This document shows, one piece after another, positions 9,970 to 21,457 of a stretch of 64,000 nucleotides of DNA. How positions within the stretch are numbered: the first letter of the stretch is position 1; each line of letters begins with the position of its first letter. The position numbers and the translations under genes were made by a program. The notes beneath the pieces were generated by a model. The model was given only the letters and a program-made list of their open reading frames with translations. It had not been told where the DNA came from and searched no databases. This stretch comes from Cladorrhinum sp. PSN259. Taxonomy: Eukaryota > Ascomycota > Sordariomycetes > Sordariales > Podosporaceae. The stretch lies in contig MU867129.1 of the NCBI GenBank assembly GCA_033725935.1, forward strand, positions 1-64,000. The letters run 5' to 3'.

Positions 9970-12099
9970 TACCCTCGACTAGGAAGTGATTGAGATCCAG
10001 TGGCGGCGTAGTTGCCTCATAGTAAAAACAACTGTAGAAGAAAATCTATGTATCACACACCCTAGATTATGCTATAAAGGTTTAAATTTTTGATCAAGAT
10101 TTCACCAAAAAGACAACTGAATCACAGGCCCGGTTGCTCTGCCGCCAAAAATTCTCATGTTTCCGTTCCAGGCTCCCCTATAATCTTAGCACGATACTCT
10201 CCTTCCGTCGCTCTTGCCCCTTACCAGGTGGCCATCAATGGTCCACTCCGATATAGAACGCATTCAGGCTTGCTTCAAAGCTTTTCAATTTTCTCATCCC
10301 ATTTTCGCTTCATTGGCCCACTGCAACTGCTGTTCATCCCATGGCAACTTCGATTCCTCAGTCGCCGGTTGACACGTTATTGTCTTGTTGGAAAATTCCT
10401 CTTGCCAGTTTGACAGTTTACCAGCATATCTGCCGCTCGAGATTTGTGATAAGGTGCTGTCTTTTGATGCATTCTTGTAATCTCTGGTAATTGCATCCTT
10501 TAGATCTCCCTCTCACTGAAAATTTCGTCTCACGCTAGTGCCGCACGGTGTGGTTCTTGTTTTCTTAACGATCGAGCGGTGGCAGCTATCTCTCAGCCAT
10601 TACTACCGAGATCTCCTCGCCGCCTAATCCGATACCTTGAGTAAGTTCTTAGCTCGATTTAGTTAGTCTTGAATCTAAGGTGGATAGCGCTCCTGGCAGA
10701 TGCTGACAACAGACTTCTCTGCCACATGTTTACAACTTTCCAGCCAACTACATCCACTTGGGAGATATGGTATCTAGACGGCGCCGGCATCGATGGGATC
10801 GTTCACTCAACACGAATGAGTCACATATTTGTCCCACCGCACGTCATCACGTGTTCTAGCACCTGATTCCCCAACCCAATCCGCTTTCACTCAAGAAACC
10901 ATAGTTACAACTTAAATATTGCACGTGTAAATCGAAATTCAAAGTACAATACTACAGTTGCAAATGTCGCTGCCTCTATTTGTGCAACATCACAGTTTTA
11001 ACGGTAAATCATTGTTTCGGTGATGGAGTTGGCAACCCTGCCTGGGTTCAAGGCGGAGAGCAGCGACAAAATCAGTGCATTTCGATTCTGACCTCCAGTG
11101 GTGAGACACCAATCGAAGACGGCGTGTTTCCTACGGGGTTGACGAATAAATTGTGGCTTTGGATCCCCGTTGCCCCACGCAACCATTGGGGTGCGAAATT
11201 ATGGTCAAGGTTGGTCAGCCTTTATTGTCAATTCGATCAAGACAGCATCAAGTTTTATATATCTGAAACCTGCCACAAAGCTTCTACGATGGAAGTTGCA
11301 AAAAAAAGAAAGCCTTTAACGCGATGCTACCTACAGCAATGTCGACCCGTTTTCGACAAGACAAACGTGCGTTCTATCCGAATGAACCCTAGACTATACA
11401 TCCAGAAAGTGAGTTCCAGGGAAATTCGATTCCTTTTTTGGAAGACATGCTGCCGATTTCTGAGGACTTTTTCCCTGACCTACTCTACGCTCACCCCCCC
11501 TGGGTCTTTGAACGGTTGCACGGGCACCTAAGCGCCAATTAAAAATAGAGTTTAATTTGAAAGAACACTGGCAACCTTAGGTAGGAAGCTGCCAATCATT
11601 TCTACCTTAGTAAGCACCCAAAGGTTGGCAACATCAAGCCAGTTGATCTTTGAGAGGCAGAAGTAAGGATGATTGATTACTCTGGTGTTATTTTCGTGTC
11701 AAGCAGGTGTTCACACGGCCGTCACTCACACGATGAAGAGCCAACCAAGCACCAAGCAATTGCAATAACACTTTTTGATAATGATCATAAACATTGTGAT
11801 TTAGTAAATCTTTTGAAGTTCATTGTATTTTATTGAGAGTGTAGATTCACACCATGACACGTGTCGCACCACACTATAACCCCATACATAGCCCTAACCC
11901 TGACAACAACCGGTACATTGCCGGAATTTTACCAAGTACCAAACCTTGCAGCACCCCCAAAATACGGTTTGGCCATGTATAAAAGGTACAATACAGGATC
12001 CAATATATCTTATTTACGGTTTGATATTCCACAAATAATATAAATACTTTTCTATGATACGTTTGAGAGACTGCAGCACCCGACAAAGGGCCATCTCGT
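9970..12099. other. Gene-poor AT-rich stretch
   Basis: About 2.1 kb without a supportable gene. The longest ORF (183 codons, plus strand from 10980) has no domain and irregular composition. AT content rises toward 11540-12100. A loose inverted pair, TGGCAACCTT near 11569 and AAGGTTGGCA near 11620, lies in the middle. The stretch may be decayed repeat DNA, but no transposase or LTR is readable. Confidence 0.5.
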
Positions 12100-13155
12100 A
12101 GGAAGTTGGAACTGTGATTTATACTCGTATTAGTCGACCTTAACAACGCCAGAATAATAAACTTGGATATACACACCTGGAGGAACTTTTTAACCGAGTC
12201 CTTTACCGCACGACCCCAGCTAATTCTCTTTATGATTGAAGCAAAATTATCATCCATCAGGATAATCGCTGCGGCTTCCTTAGCGACCTCGGTACCGGCA
12301 ATTCCCATGGCGAAGCCAATATCCGCCAGCTTCAGGGCCGGTGCGTCATTTATTCCATCACCCGTTACGGCAACTGTCTCACCCAGCTCTTTCAGCGTTC
12401 TGACGAGAATGCGCTTATCTTCCGGGCTGGACCGAGCCAGCACCTGCAGATGCGGTACCAGCTGACGGAGCTCCTCCGGGCTCTTGCGGCGGAACACCGG
12501 ACCTTCCATAACAATACCACCATTTTCGGGATGATAGATACCACATTCTCTAGTGATTGCCGGGCTCGTTAATGACCTTGGTACACTGTGCCAGCAGGAT
12601 TTCAGATGCTCCCTTAACATAGGCGCGGAACTTTCCGTCTGGCAATTTGACAATGGTGGCCATGTACTTGACTGCCGAGTCAAACGGAACCACTTGGACT
12701 ACATCGGCGTTATTGCGCTCTTCCTGGACCGGAGCCGCTCCCATATGGTCACGGCACAGCGTCAACAGAGCAACCTCGGTTTTCCACCCAATAAACGTCT
12801 GCTCGCCATCCACGCTGCCTTCAAACGCAGTTGAATTGACAGCGTTGGATTGGATCAATAGCTCTTTTGGCGTTTCGCTGAGACTCTTGACGAATTCGGA
12901 CATCGAGATATTGGGCACCGTGGGTGCTGCCGTGTTACTCTCATCGATCTTGGGAGCCTCCTCGTCAAGCGACGGATCGGTGACGCCGAAGCTGATGCTC
13001 TTGCCGAGAGTCGTAGCTACGACTCTGATCTTGTTCTGCGTGAGTGTTCTCGTCTTGTCAGAGACAATCATCGTCGCATTGCCCATCGTCTCGCAGGCCT
13101 TGAGCACGCGGACAAGATTGTTGTCCATCATGCGCGCCGTCGCAAAGCCGAGAGC
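12100..13155 (-). pseudogene. Ca2+-transporting P-type ATPase relic (PMCA type)
   Basis: A minus-strand fragment of a plasma-membrane/vacuolar Ca2+-ATPase (fungal Pmc1/NCA-2 type). In order: end of a membrane helix plus ATARMMDNNLVRVLKACETMG; phosphorylation site DKTRT (codons from 13059), where the family has DKTGT; nucleotide-domain pieces FIGWKTEVALL and YVKGASEILLAQCTKVI; then, in another frame after about 12570, ITRECGIYHPENGGIVMEGP, TGDGINDAPALKLADIGFAMG and VKKFLQ. Roughly 100 or more residues expected between CTKVI and ITRECGIY are absent and the frame shifts there. A typical intron (12176-12112, GTGTGT...CACAG) follows FLQ; after it only FQL matches the family before the sequence stops making sense. 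The N-terminal transport domain and last helices are missing. It cannot encode a working pump. Confidence 0.85.
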
Positions 13156-13157
13156 GA

Positions 13158-13683
13158 GTGACTCTCGAGGGGACGCTGGGCGGGGCGCAGATCCTCATGC
13201 CCCTATCGGGCAGCGAAGCCGGCACCGTCATACGGGAGTTCATGACCCTGCTCGACTCGGCAACCATCAACGTGTGGGCACTCTTCGACGCCGCCCCGTG
13301 TAAGCGGTACCAGGCTCCGATCGGCAACGATGATGGAGTGGATGTGTATGACAAGGTAAATGAATTGCCTCTGTTCGGCTAGCTGCGCTCCGGGTTTCGA
13401 CCATGGCAGGTTATCTACCTAGGTACCTATTATAGGTGTTTAGCAGATCAGGGCTGACTTGGAGGAAAAGCAAATTGGACAGCGCCAATTATCGACGGTC
13501 TGTAGCGCCCTGAGCAAAGTGTCGGCCGACGTCGCCATGGCGGTGTCATCGATGGAGCGACTTAGCAAGGCGAGAGGACTCCCTGCGCAGATGTACATGG
13601 ATCCGCTGCAGGAAGCTGTGGAGGATGCGAAGGTGAAGATTGGCACGGTTGAGGATGCGCTGAAGGGTTCAAGCGGGTGTTAG
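13158..13683 (+). pseudogene. Orphan exons, 5'-truncated gene of unknown family
   Basis: Two plus-strand exons (to 13355, and 13447-13683) join in phase 0 across a 91-nt intron with GTAAAT donor and TTTAGCAG acceptor. From the first ATG (13197) the product would be 131 aa: MPLSGSEAGTVIREFMTLLD..., then a helical second half (IRADLEEKQIGQRQLSTVCS ... MYMDPLQEAVEDAKVKIG). The coding frame stays open upstream into the antisense of the ATPase relic but has no convincing start, so the 5' end seems lost at about 13155. I do not recognise the family. It could also be a small functional gene starting at 13197. Confidence 0.45.
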
Positions 13684-14901
13684 AGATGCATGTTGCAATG
13701 AGAGGACAATGATGGTTTGGCTTTTCTTGTCAGTTGTTGGGTTTGGCAAAATGACTGCATGCAAGGGATTTAAGCCGTCAGGAAATTACGAGGTTTAGGT
13801 TGTGTTGTCTGCCCAGCGCTGGAAGGCATCGACAGGGCAAGAGCTGATTCTTCCAACGCTCAGCATCCCCCAAATAGAGACCTACACGTACAGATGGCCG
13901 AACACCTGGTATTTCGTATTGTGTATTGTACCCAGTGCAGATCCGTTAAGGTACGGGCCAGACCACTGAAAACAATGGTCATGTCAGGTTGCTGGCAGCA
14001 TGCAAGTGTCTGCCACGAGTCCACAGCCGTTTTCACCTAGTTCCAGTCACTATTTCTTCACCGGCACTAGTCTTGAATCCTGCTGTCAATTTTTGATCCC
14101 AACAACCGTCGTGTGCTCTTCGGCTTACCCATCTCAAACATGCGCATCCCGGCACGACTGACAAATGCGTTCCACCCCTCTAGAGATAAAATCGGGTAAT
14201 AAGACAACCCCCACGGCCACCACTTTCTCGGAGCAAAGCTGACTGGATCTGGGCGATTCCTCCCGGGGTATGATGGCGCAATTCTTCTGTTGCCCACGCC
14301 ATGTGCGAAATGACGTCACCACAGTCGACCGTTTCCATCTGCCGCCTGGGCGAAAGCTTGTCGACCACCAAGATTTTCGGCCAGATCTTTCTAGTCTCTT
14401 GGGATCGAAACGAGGCTCAACATACCTGAACAAAATCTCAACGAGGCAAAAGTTACCACTATCACAATGGCCCTGGTGTCACAGATATGCTTCAGCCAGT
14501 TGTGACATGGGAGCCGTATGCCGCGAGACCGTGTGCTCACGGGACGGATCCTACTCTGACGTTATATGCAACATTGAGACATGCATGTACCACAGTACGG
14601 ATGGCCTTTCTGGGCTCCCTGGCTAGCCGTATGTGCATTTAGCACCTTGCGAACCTTGCGAACCTTTCGTCCTCACAAACTACCCCATGCATTCTGGACC
14701 GTCCAAACTTTTATCCTATTTAAGTTTGGGTTGCAGCACAAACTTAAATCTCGGTATTTGTGTGACGGGATTTAATTACTAGCTCGCTGGATCTCATACC
14801 ACACAACCTCACTCGCAGCTTTTTTTTCCCGAGAGCCTACCAAAGGACGTACGACCAGACCTCTCACTGGAGCCGTCAGCACTCAATCCGAACCAGCGAA
14901 C
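13684..14901. other. Intergenic region upstream of amino-acid transporter
   Basis: 1.2 kb without a supported gene; short ORFs near 14134-14626 overlap on both strands with no motif. The last 100 bp contain a T-rich tract (about 14820) and pyrimidine-rich leader before the transporter ATG. Confidence 0.5.
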
Positions 14902-16760
14902 ATGTCCTACCAGGAAGCCAATAAAGAAGCCGTCCCCCATGATCCATCTCTCACTTCCGCATCTTCCCAAGATCGAGCCTCAAACCCGAGCTCACCATGG
15001 TCTTGGTCCTCCTGGTTCGGCGGGCCCTCCGTCCGCATCGGCCCGCGTATAGGCCCCGTTATCGACAGCACCGCCACCGGCCCTTCCTCTTCTGAAGTCC
15101 CGTCCGACCTCGAAACCAACGACAGCACCGCCATTCTGTCCAAGCAGATCGCCCTCGAGAACGGCCACGCCATCCAGTACCGCACCTGCACTTGGCAAAA
15201 GACGGCCGCCCTGCTCTTCTCCGAGTACATCTGCCTCGCCATCATGTCCTTTCCCTGGTCGTATAGCGTGCTGGGTCTCGTCCCCGGCCTGCTGCTGACC
15301 GTCTTTGTCGCCGCCGTCGTCCTCTACACGTCCTTGGTCCTGTGGGAGTTCTGCCTCCGGCACCCCGAGGTGCGCGACGTCTGCGACATCGGCCAGATGC
15401 TTTTCTGGAACAAGAAGTGGGCGTGGTACCTCACAGCGGCCATGTTCTTGCTCAACAACACCTTCATCCAGGCACTGCACGTTCTGGTCGGCGCCAAGTA
15501 CCTGAACACCATGACGGCAGATGACGAGACGGCCATCGCCTGTCGGACGGTGAGCTTTTCGGCCATCGTGGCCATCGTCTGCTGGCTGTGCTCGCTGCCG
15601 AGGACGTTCAACATGCTATCCAAGATCGGGACGGCCTCGGCCTTCTTCACTTTCGTCTCGGTCTTGTTGGCGACGGTGTTTGCCGGGGTCCAGAGCCATC
15701 CCGCCGGGTTTGACCCCGAGAAGCTTGGCTATCCCATCTATACGGCTTTCCCGACGGCAGGAACGACATTTGTGGCGGGAATGAATGCGTTTTTGAACAT
15801 TTCGTACACCTTTATCGGGCAGATTACCTTGCCCAGCTTCATTGCTGAGATGAAAGATCCGAGGTAATCAATTCATTTCGTCCATGAGATCTGAGATCTC
15901 TCCTTTTTTTTCTCCTGTAATTAATTGCACAGCTGACTAAGAGACATGACACGGACAGAGACTTTCCCAAAGCACTATGGGCTTGCACCATCGCCGAGAT
16001 CATTGTCTTCAGCATCGTCGGGTCTGTCATCTATGTCTACACGGGCAACCAGTACATGACGGCCCCGGCATTCGGGTCGCTCCAGCCGCTCTTCAAGAAG
16101 GTCTCGTTTTCCTTCATGATACCCACCATCATCTTTTTGGGCGTCTTGTACGCGTCGGTCTCGGCGAGGTTCATCTTCTTTCGCGTGTTTCACAACTCGA
16201 GGCATAAGAACGAGCATACCCTGGTCGGATGGGGGACTTGGACAGGAATCCTGCGTGAGTTGAACTATAATTACTTGTCTTCTTCCTCTTTTGGTGACTG
16301 AAGCCCATCAAACTGACTCGAGCGTTTTTCACCTCTACAAGTGGCGACATGGATTCTTGCGCTCATCATCGCAGAGGTGATACCTTTTTTCTCGTCACGT
16401 AAGTACTCTCTTTTCACATTGGAGCGTGATGAAGGGGGAATCTAATAATTACTAACTCATCACCAACCAGTGCTCTCCCTAATGTCATCCCTCTTCGACA
16501 GCTTCTTTGGCTTCATCTTTTGGGGCATCGCCTACTTTCGCATGCGCAAGGCGGACAGGACAATCTCTGTATCCGGAAGAGACACTGGTGGTGGTAGCAG
16601 GACCGCAGCGTTTCTCTTGGGGTCCCTCAACATCTTCATCATTCTCATCGGGGTGTTTTTCCTCACGGTAGGGAGCTATGCGAGCGTGGAGGGCATCATT
16701 GAGGCATTCCGTCTGGGCTCAGTCGGGTCGGTGTTTACGTGCGCGAGTAATGGACTTTGA
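14902..16760 (+). CDS. AAAP-family amino-acid transporter (Mtr-like)
   Basis: Four exons (14902-15863, 15959-16254, 16342-16398, 16471-16760) give 534 aa. Introns of 95, 87 and 72 nt have GTAATC, GTGAGT and GTAAGT donors; phases 2, 1 and 1 close exactly. A hydrophilic Ser-rich N-terminus of about 95 residues precedes a run of about eleven membrane helices. Family-typical blocks include CTWQKTAALLFSEYICLAIMS, MNAFLNISYTFIGQ, LPSFIAEMKDPRDFPKALW and the fungal Mtr/AVT-like RVFHNSRHKNEHT. The third exon is only 57 nt. The family imports neutral and aromatic amino acids in symport with protons across plasma or vacuolar membranes; the substrate cannot be read from sequence. The frame is intact. 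Confidence 0.93.
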
Positions 16761-17939
16761 TGTGATGGTAACGGGTGGGAATCTTGGTTTGGTTGGTTTT
16801 ATTTAGTTGTCTGGTTCAGTCCCGTCGATGGTCGTATTTTGGGCCAACCCAAACCGAATTCATCGTACCTTGACAACCAAGGTAGGTAAGTATAATACTA
16901 AAAGACTAGGCAATTGAGAGCAGATAGCCATGTTATGGTCACCTCTTGTAATACATTCCGTGGGTAAATAACTGGAGGTGAGATTCTAGGAAATGGTTAG
17001 TCCTGTTCTTCCGAGAGGTGAATCCTCTCACCTGCAAGGTGCTGCAGTTGACCAGAAAACCTGAGCGAGGACGCCAGCAGCCCTTTTGGTGTTGGTACAA
17101 CAGTTGAAAACCCAAAACAGAGAAAACAAGCAAAATTATGCTATTGCATCCAAGCCAAAGCACGTAGCTCATCCCCCACACACCTATCGGGCATCTCCTA
17201 TAGTGTAGTTCTTGTTACGGGTTTTGGCTGGCAGTTGTAACTTCTATGTACAACGAGGCTCCAATCTCCGTTTGCCCGTGATCTTTGGGAAGATACATAG
17301 GACTAGTATCGTTGCGGCCAGGAATATGAAGCAAGGTGTGGCGAGGAAGAGAATTACCTTGAGGCTGGTTGGTTGCATCGCGACTCTTGGGCTGGTATTT
17401 GGTTTCTTTACCTCTTGCTTTTAGCGCTATGGAGCTGAGAGCTGCTGTCGAGAACTCGGGTTTCGCTTGAGCTTTATGGAATACAAGCGTGTTACTTGAA
17501 GAATAAAGAATTGAATCGGCGTTTGGTGTCCGAGGAGACATGGATTGAAAAAAAAAGCAAGACATTGATGAAAATATGAGACGAAACTCACCGTGTTGCT
17601 TCCATGACCACGGACCTACCGCCATATGAGCAATTGTTCCCAACATCTAACTCAATCATTTCAAAGATTCGGACGAGGTAATTTCACTTTACAAATTTGA
17701 ATTCAATCCGCGAGAAACCCCCAACTCCATCACGCCATAACGTGCAGCCACTCCGGCCTGAACCCCTTCATCCGAGAGAATACTCTCTTCAACACATGCA
17801 CAGTTACCACTCTCCAGTGTAAACCACCGCAATCTAGCATGTAACAGACCACCTCCCAACATTTGAAGCCACCGTCAACCAATAAAATCACCAAAATCTC
17901 CCAAACACAAGTTACTTCCCCATAACCAGACAAGAACCC
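16761..17939. other. Intergenic region
   Basis: 1.2 kb between the transporter and a small membrane-protein gene. It holds short ORFs only: a minus-strand 80-codon frame at 16939-17181 has one hydrophobic helix and could be a tiny membrane protein, but nothing else supports it. A 143-codon minus frame at 17215-17646 has no coding-like features. Confidence 0.45.
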
Positions 17940-18395
17940 TCAACGCGATTCCCAGGTAGCACCACCTCCATGTCCATCAGGACTCGGCATGTCCCGCCAG
18001 TGAGCAGCATCACGTCCGAGTTCCTGTCCACCACCGCGACCATTCCCCTGCCGGCCAGCAGATCTATTCCCGTTTTCGTTTTCATTTTCATTCCACTCCT
18101 GTCCCCAGTCCTGCCGCCAATTATCCAGCTCGTGCCCTTCTTCTCTCTGGTTCCCCCTATTCTTCCTGGTCCGCGCCTGCTCTTGCTGCAGGGTATCGGC
18201 ATACGTGATTTGCCCAATGTAAATGGATCCGAGGATGACGAGCATGAAGATGAAGGGGGCGAGTATGGCGGTCCAGTTGGTGAGCGGGCTGAGCGACGCG
18301 CCATATGGGTGGTCCCAATCGGGATAGAACTGGTCCCAATCGGGGATGGATTCGTCCCAGGGGTCTGTCAAGCTGTCGTCGTGGTGGGGGGCCAT
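17940..18395 (-). CDS. Small single-pass membrane protein
   Basis: Single exon, 151 aa from ATG 18395. The N-terminal 35 residues are acidic and aromatic with near-repeats IPDWDQF / YPDWDHP. One membrane helix follows (NWTAILAPFIFMLVILGSIYIG, residues about 38-59). A long, highly polar tail then contains a QQEQARTRKNR stretch, a NENENENGN low-complexity tract and a Gly/Arg-rich end. No known domain is recognised. An ATG 30 codons upstream is in frame, but the chosen start gives a more typical acidic N-terminus. Proteins of this layout are common, conserved only among close relatives, and uncharacterised. Confidence 0.6.
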   Translation of the reverse strand: MAPHHDDSLTDPWDESIPDWDQFYPDWDHPYGASLSPLTNWTAILAPFIFMLVILGSIYIGQITYADTLQQEQARTRKNRGNQREEGHELDNWRQDWGQEWNENENENGNRSAGRQGNGRGGGQELGRDAAHWRDMPSPDGHGGGATWESR

Positions 18396-18840
18396 TTTGA
18401 CGGGTTTGGTAGTTGCTGGGAGGAGTTCGTTCTGTCTGGGCTGGTATGACCGGATGATTTGGGTTTTGGTGGTGGTGGCGATCACAGGATTGGCACTTTG
18501 GGTTGTCGGTTGTCGGTTGTGTTTTTACTGTTCAAAATTCACACTTTTGGGCAGGAATTTTTTTTGGGAGGAATTTTCAACGATCAAAGTTGTTGTGGGC
18601 GAAAACCAAAACGCCACCAGCCCCTCTGGAAAAGTTTAACAGCGGAAAAGAGAGGTTCACCACCACCAGCTGGCAATTTATGGAGTTGACCCGGGCCGTC
18701 TGTCAGCAATAATCCTAATCACTGGATCTGTTTCCAATCTTCAACTCGCAACCTCACAGCTTTAGAACAGATACTCAACATGGCCGACGACAACCGACGT
18801 ATCTGAAAAAATAAATAACTGTGATCACTGTGTACTATCC
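18396..18840. other. Intergenic region
   Basis: 445 bp between a minus-strand 5' end and a minus-strand 3' end. No gene seen; plus-strand frames here are G/T-rich and repetitive. Confidence 0.5.
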
Positions 18841-19544
18841 CTACATGAACTCAAGCCGTCCATACTGGTTCATGACTGGCTTCTCCCCACGCCGAACCCA
18901 GCAACTCTTCATCGGCCGATCAAGCGGCACGCCTCCTTCCTTTTCCCAGCAACTCTCCATGCCCTCTCTATGCTTAGACTTGGGCTTGCCGTCCCTGATC
19001 CTGATCTTCTCAAAGAAGACGTAGCTGGCGTAGTAGACCACGCTTGTATTGCCGTCCAGCGGGAGCGGCCTCTTCTTCTCCAAAAACGTTCGTAGACTGC
19101 TTGCCGTGATGGGCCTGCCAGTGTCGGAGCAGGCAGAGATGGCGCGTAGGAAACTGGCCTGTGTCACGCCGGGTTTATTGAGAAAGAGGCGGATTTTGCG
19201 CCGGATCTCGCTGCAGGTGTCGTAGACTTCAATCGGGTCTTCGAGGGTGACAGAGGAGACGTCATGTGGGTCAGACGAGGATGACGCAGAGGAGGATTTG
19301 GATTTCTTGGTGGCCGGTGCAGAGCCGGTTGGTGCGAGATCGGTGTCTGACTTGCGCTTGCGAGATTTGGTGACTACGGGTGGATTCTGAGAACGTAGTT
19401 AAATTAGTTATAGTTCGAGCATCGCAAAAAGTAATGCACTTGCCTCTTGTCCGGGAGCAGCGTCCTGCGTCACGGTAGGCGAGGCATCCTGCGCGGTGGG
19501 CAGGTTGTTTTTCTCGGTGAGAGCGGGCGTTTAGCTCTGGGCAT
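18841..19544 (-). CDS. DUF7726-like protein, apparent frameshift in exon 1
   Basis: Exon 2 (19386-18841) is solid: a Lys/Ser-rich linker with an NLS-like KSRKRKSD and TKKSKSS, then the core VYDTCSEIRRKIRLFL, GVTQASFLRAI, LRTFLEKK, YYASYVFFEKIRI and KSKHREGMESCW, matching the fungal DUF7726 pattern (probable small nuclear helical domain). Exon 1 would be 19544-19444, starting MPRAKRPLS; the intron (19443-19387, 57 nt) has a GC donor, GCAAGT, and CAG acceptor. The phase demands 102 nt in exon 1 but only 101 are present, and the start frame hits TGA. The downstream frame of exon 1 (EKNNLPTAQDASPTVTQ) is open and composition-typical. Either one base is missing in the assembly or the gene is damaged. 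Total length would be about 215 aa. Confidence 0.7.
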
Positions 19545-19892
19545 GATGAAGGTATTGTGCTAGTCGTTTAATGCAAAGTAGGATGTTGTGTGAAATAGAA
19601 AAAAGCTGGGCTTCCTGGGTGGACGAGACGACGTTTCAATTATTCCAAGTGTATTTACATAATGTCGTCACGCGTCTCACTGTGTTTGTTTACGCGTCAA
19701 GACCAATTGGGTGCGCCACTTACAGCGGGTAACCGTCCCGACATTGGTGGCTACAGGGGTACGTCAGTGGTTGACGCTCTTGGCCGAACCTCTGCAACTG
19801 GTGCTGAGTAAACAAACCACTTTTTCAGGAACAACAATCTTGAACGTCCGTTCACTATGTACATACATGACTACCAATAAACCCGCATTGCT
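19545..19892. other. Intergenic region
   Basis: 348 bp between the 5' end of the DUF7726-like gene and the 3' end of the GH30 gene. Nothing recognised. Confidence 0.5.
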
Positions 19893-21365
19893 TCAGTTCT
19901 TGCCGGCGGGCTTCAACACAAACGTCACCATGCTCCTCTGCGGGACGCTTCCCGACACCTTGCCCGCAGAATCTACGGTCGCTCCAATCTCGGTCAAGTC
20001 CCTCGAATTGTCCGTGACCCAAGCGGTTGCGCTTCCCACAGTAAAGTCACCGGCATTGTTGAGTGTAATCGATACTGTGGTTGCGCCACCGCTGTTGATG
20101 ACCTGAACCGAGACTGTCCCATCCACATTCGTAAAGGCAGTTGTTCTGACACCGCTTCCAGTAGTGCCAACGCGCACAGCACCTGGACGAACAAAACGGC
20201 TCCAGTTGCCCATTGCCCAGAGCCTCTTGGATGGCTCGACTTGCTTGTTCACCACTCTGATCATCTTGCTGTTGGTGTTGCTTGATCTATCCTGTCCACC
20301 AATCCAGTAAAGATATGCAGAGACATTGCCGGAAGTAATCGCCGAGTAAATATTGTTTGCCCACGTGAAACCCTCGCCCGCACCCCCGTTGGAGTACCAA
20401 GCCGAAGTCCAGGCGCCGTTATTGTCTGCTCCTTCAGTCATCCAGGACTTGGTTTTGGTCGAAAGCTGAGAGGTCGGACCTGAGCTGTACGAGTGGCCTG
20501 TGGCGACACCAAACATGGACTCGACGGACTTCATCTGGGAGAGCATGCTGTTCATCGTTGACCAACCCATGGTGTCGCAGCAGTTGATAATGACGTTGGA
20601 GAGTTCGTTCCGGTCCAGAGTCGGCCGGAGAACTTTGATGAAGTCTGCTGCTTGGGTGCCGGACGAGCGCATGGAAGCGTACGAGGTACTGGAAGGGGTG
20701 TTAACGATATTAGTTCAGAATTTTCTTGGGTTGACGTACGTGAAGTCTGGCTCGTTGAGGAATCCCAGGTGCGTGACTGTGATATTTTCGGCGGCATAGA
20801 ACTTGATGTATTGCACAAGATAATCGGCAAACGCCTGTTTCCAATCTCCGCTTGAGCACGTAGCGCCAGAAACACCGCAGAGACTACCTCCGTTGGCGTC
20901 ATTCCCGTTCGTCTTCATGTACCCTGGTGCACTCCAGGCGTTGGCGTAAATAGTCTTGACGCCGTACGTGTGCACAGCTTCTCTTGAGACCCAAACCTGT
21001 CCATTGTCTGACTTGTCCCAAACGTACTGGGGTGTTGCTTTCGGCCCGCCTGGATTCTTTGGTTGAATAGATACCATGTGATCGTCTCTCATATCCGGAG
21101 AGGAGCCAATACCGTTGCGAAGGATGGACAAGCCAGCCCCCTTTTCCATGCTGAACATGAGATCGAGAAATTTTCGTTGCTCCGTTTCGGATAGCTTCTG
21201 CATTGTCACGGCACGCTGAAAAGCCTCCGAGGTTCCGAAGCCATCCATTGTTTGATATTTCCGCGAGAGGTCTACCGTAATACCTGTGGATTGTCTGGGC
21301 GCCAAAGTGCTGGCCAATGCCATCGCTGGCAAAAGGCCCAGCAGTAGTGATGTCGTCGAAAACAT
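19893..21365 (-). CDS. Secreted glycoside hydrolase family 30 enzyme
   Basis: Exons 21365-20740 and 20688-19893 give 473 aa; the 51-nt intron (GTACGT...TTCCAG) is phase 2 and splits DFT|TSYAS. There is a signal peptide (MFSTTSLLLGLLPAMALAS), then the TIM-barrel start TVDLSRKYQTMDGFGTSEAFQRA typical of GH30. The acid/base Glu lies in GFLNEPDFT (E205) and the nucleophile in SWMTEGADNN (E294). The C-terminal 100 residues form the side beta-domain usual for GH30. The overall pattern fits fungal subfamily 7 (xylanase, xylobiohydrolase or glucuronoxylanase activities), but a beta-1,6-glucanase role cannot be excluded from sequence alone. It acts outside the cell on plant or fungal wall polysaccharide. 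All catalytic residues are present. Confidence 0.93.
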
Positions 21366-21448
21366 GATGACGCAGAAACTTTAAAGGCGAGCGGTTCCTC
21401 GATAATAGCAGCTGGAACCAGGAACACGGGTATACGCTACTCCATGGA

Positions 21449-21457
21449 CTTTATATA
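21449..21457 (-). promoter_or_regulatory. TATA box of GH30 gene
   Basis: TATATAAAG on the minus strand, 84 nt upstream of the GH30 ATG, is a good fit for a regulated secreted-enzyme promoter. Confidence 0.55.

Noticed and set aside
10980..11531. 183-codon plus-strand ORF in the gene-poor region
   Set aside because: No domain, irregular composition, no intron or promoter support; likely chance or decayed sequence.
12647..13303. 218-codon plus-strand ORF
   Set aside because: Antisense of the Ca2+-ATPase relic, whose minus-strand frames carry the real homology.
17215..17646. 143-codon minus-strand ORF
   Set aside because: No conserved segments, signal peptide or clean splice sites; treated as noncoding.
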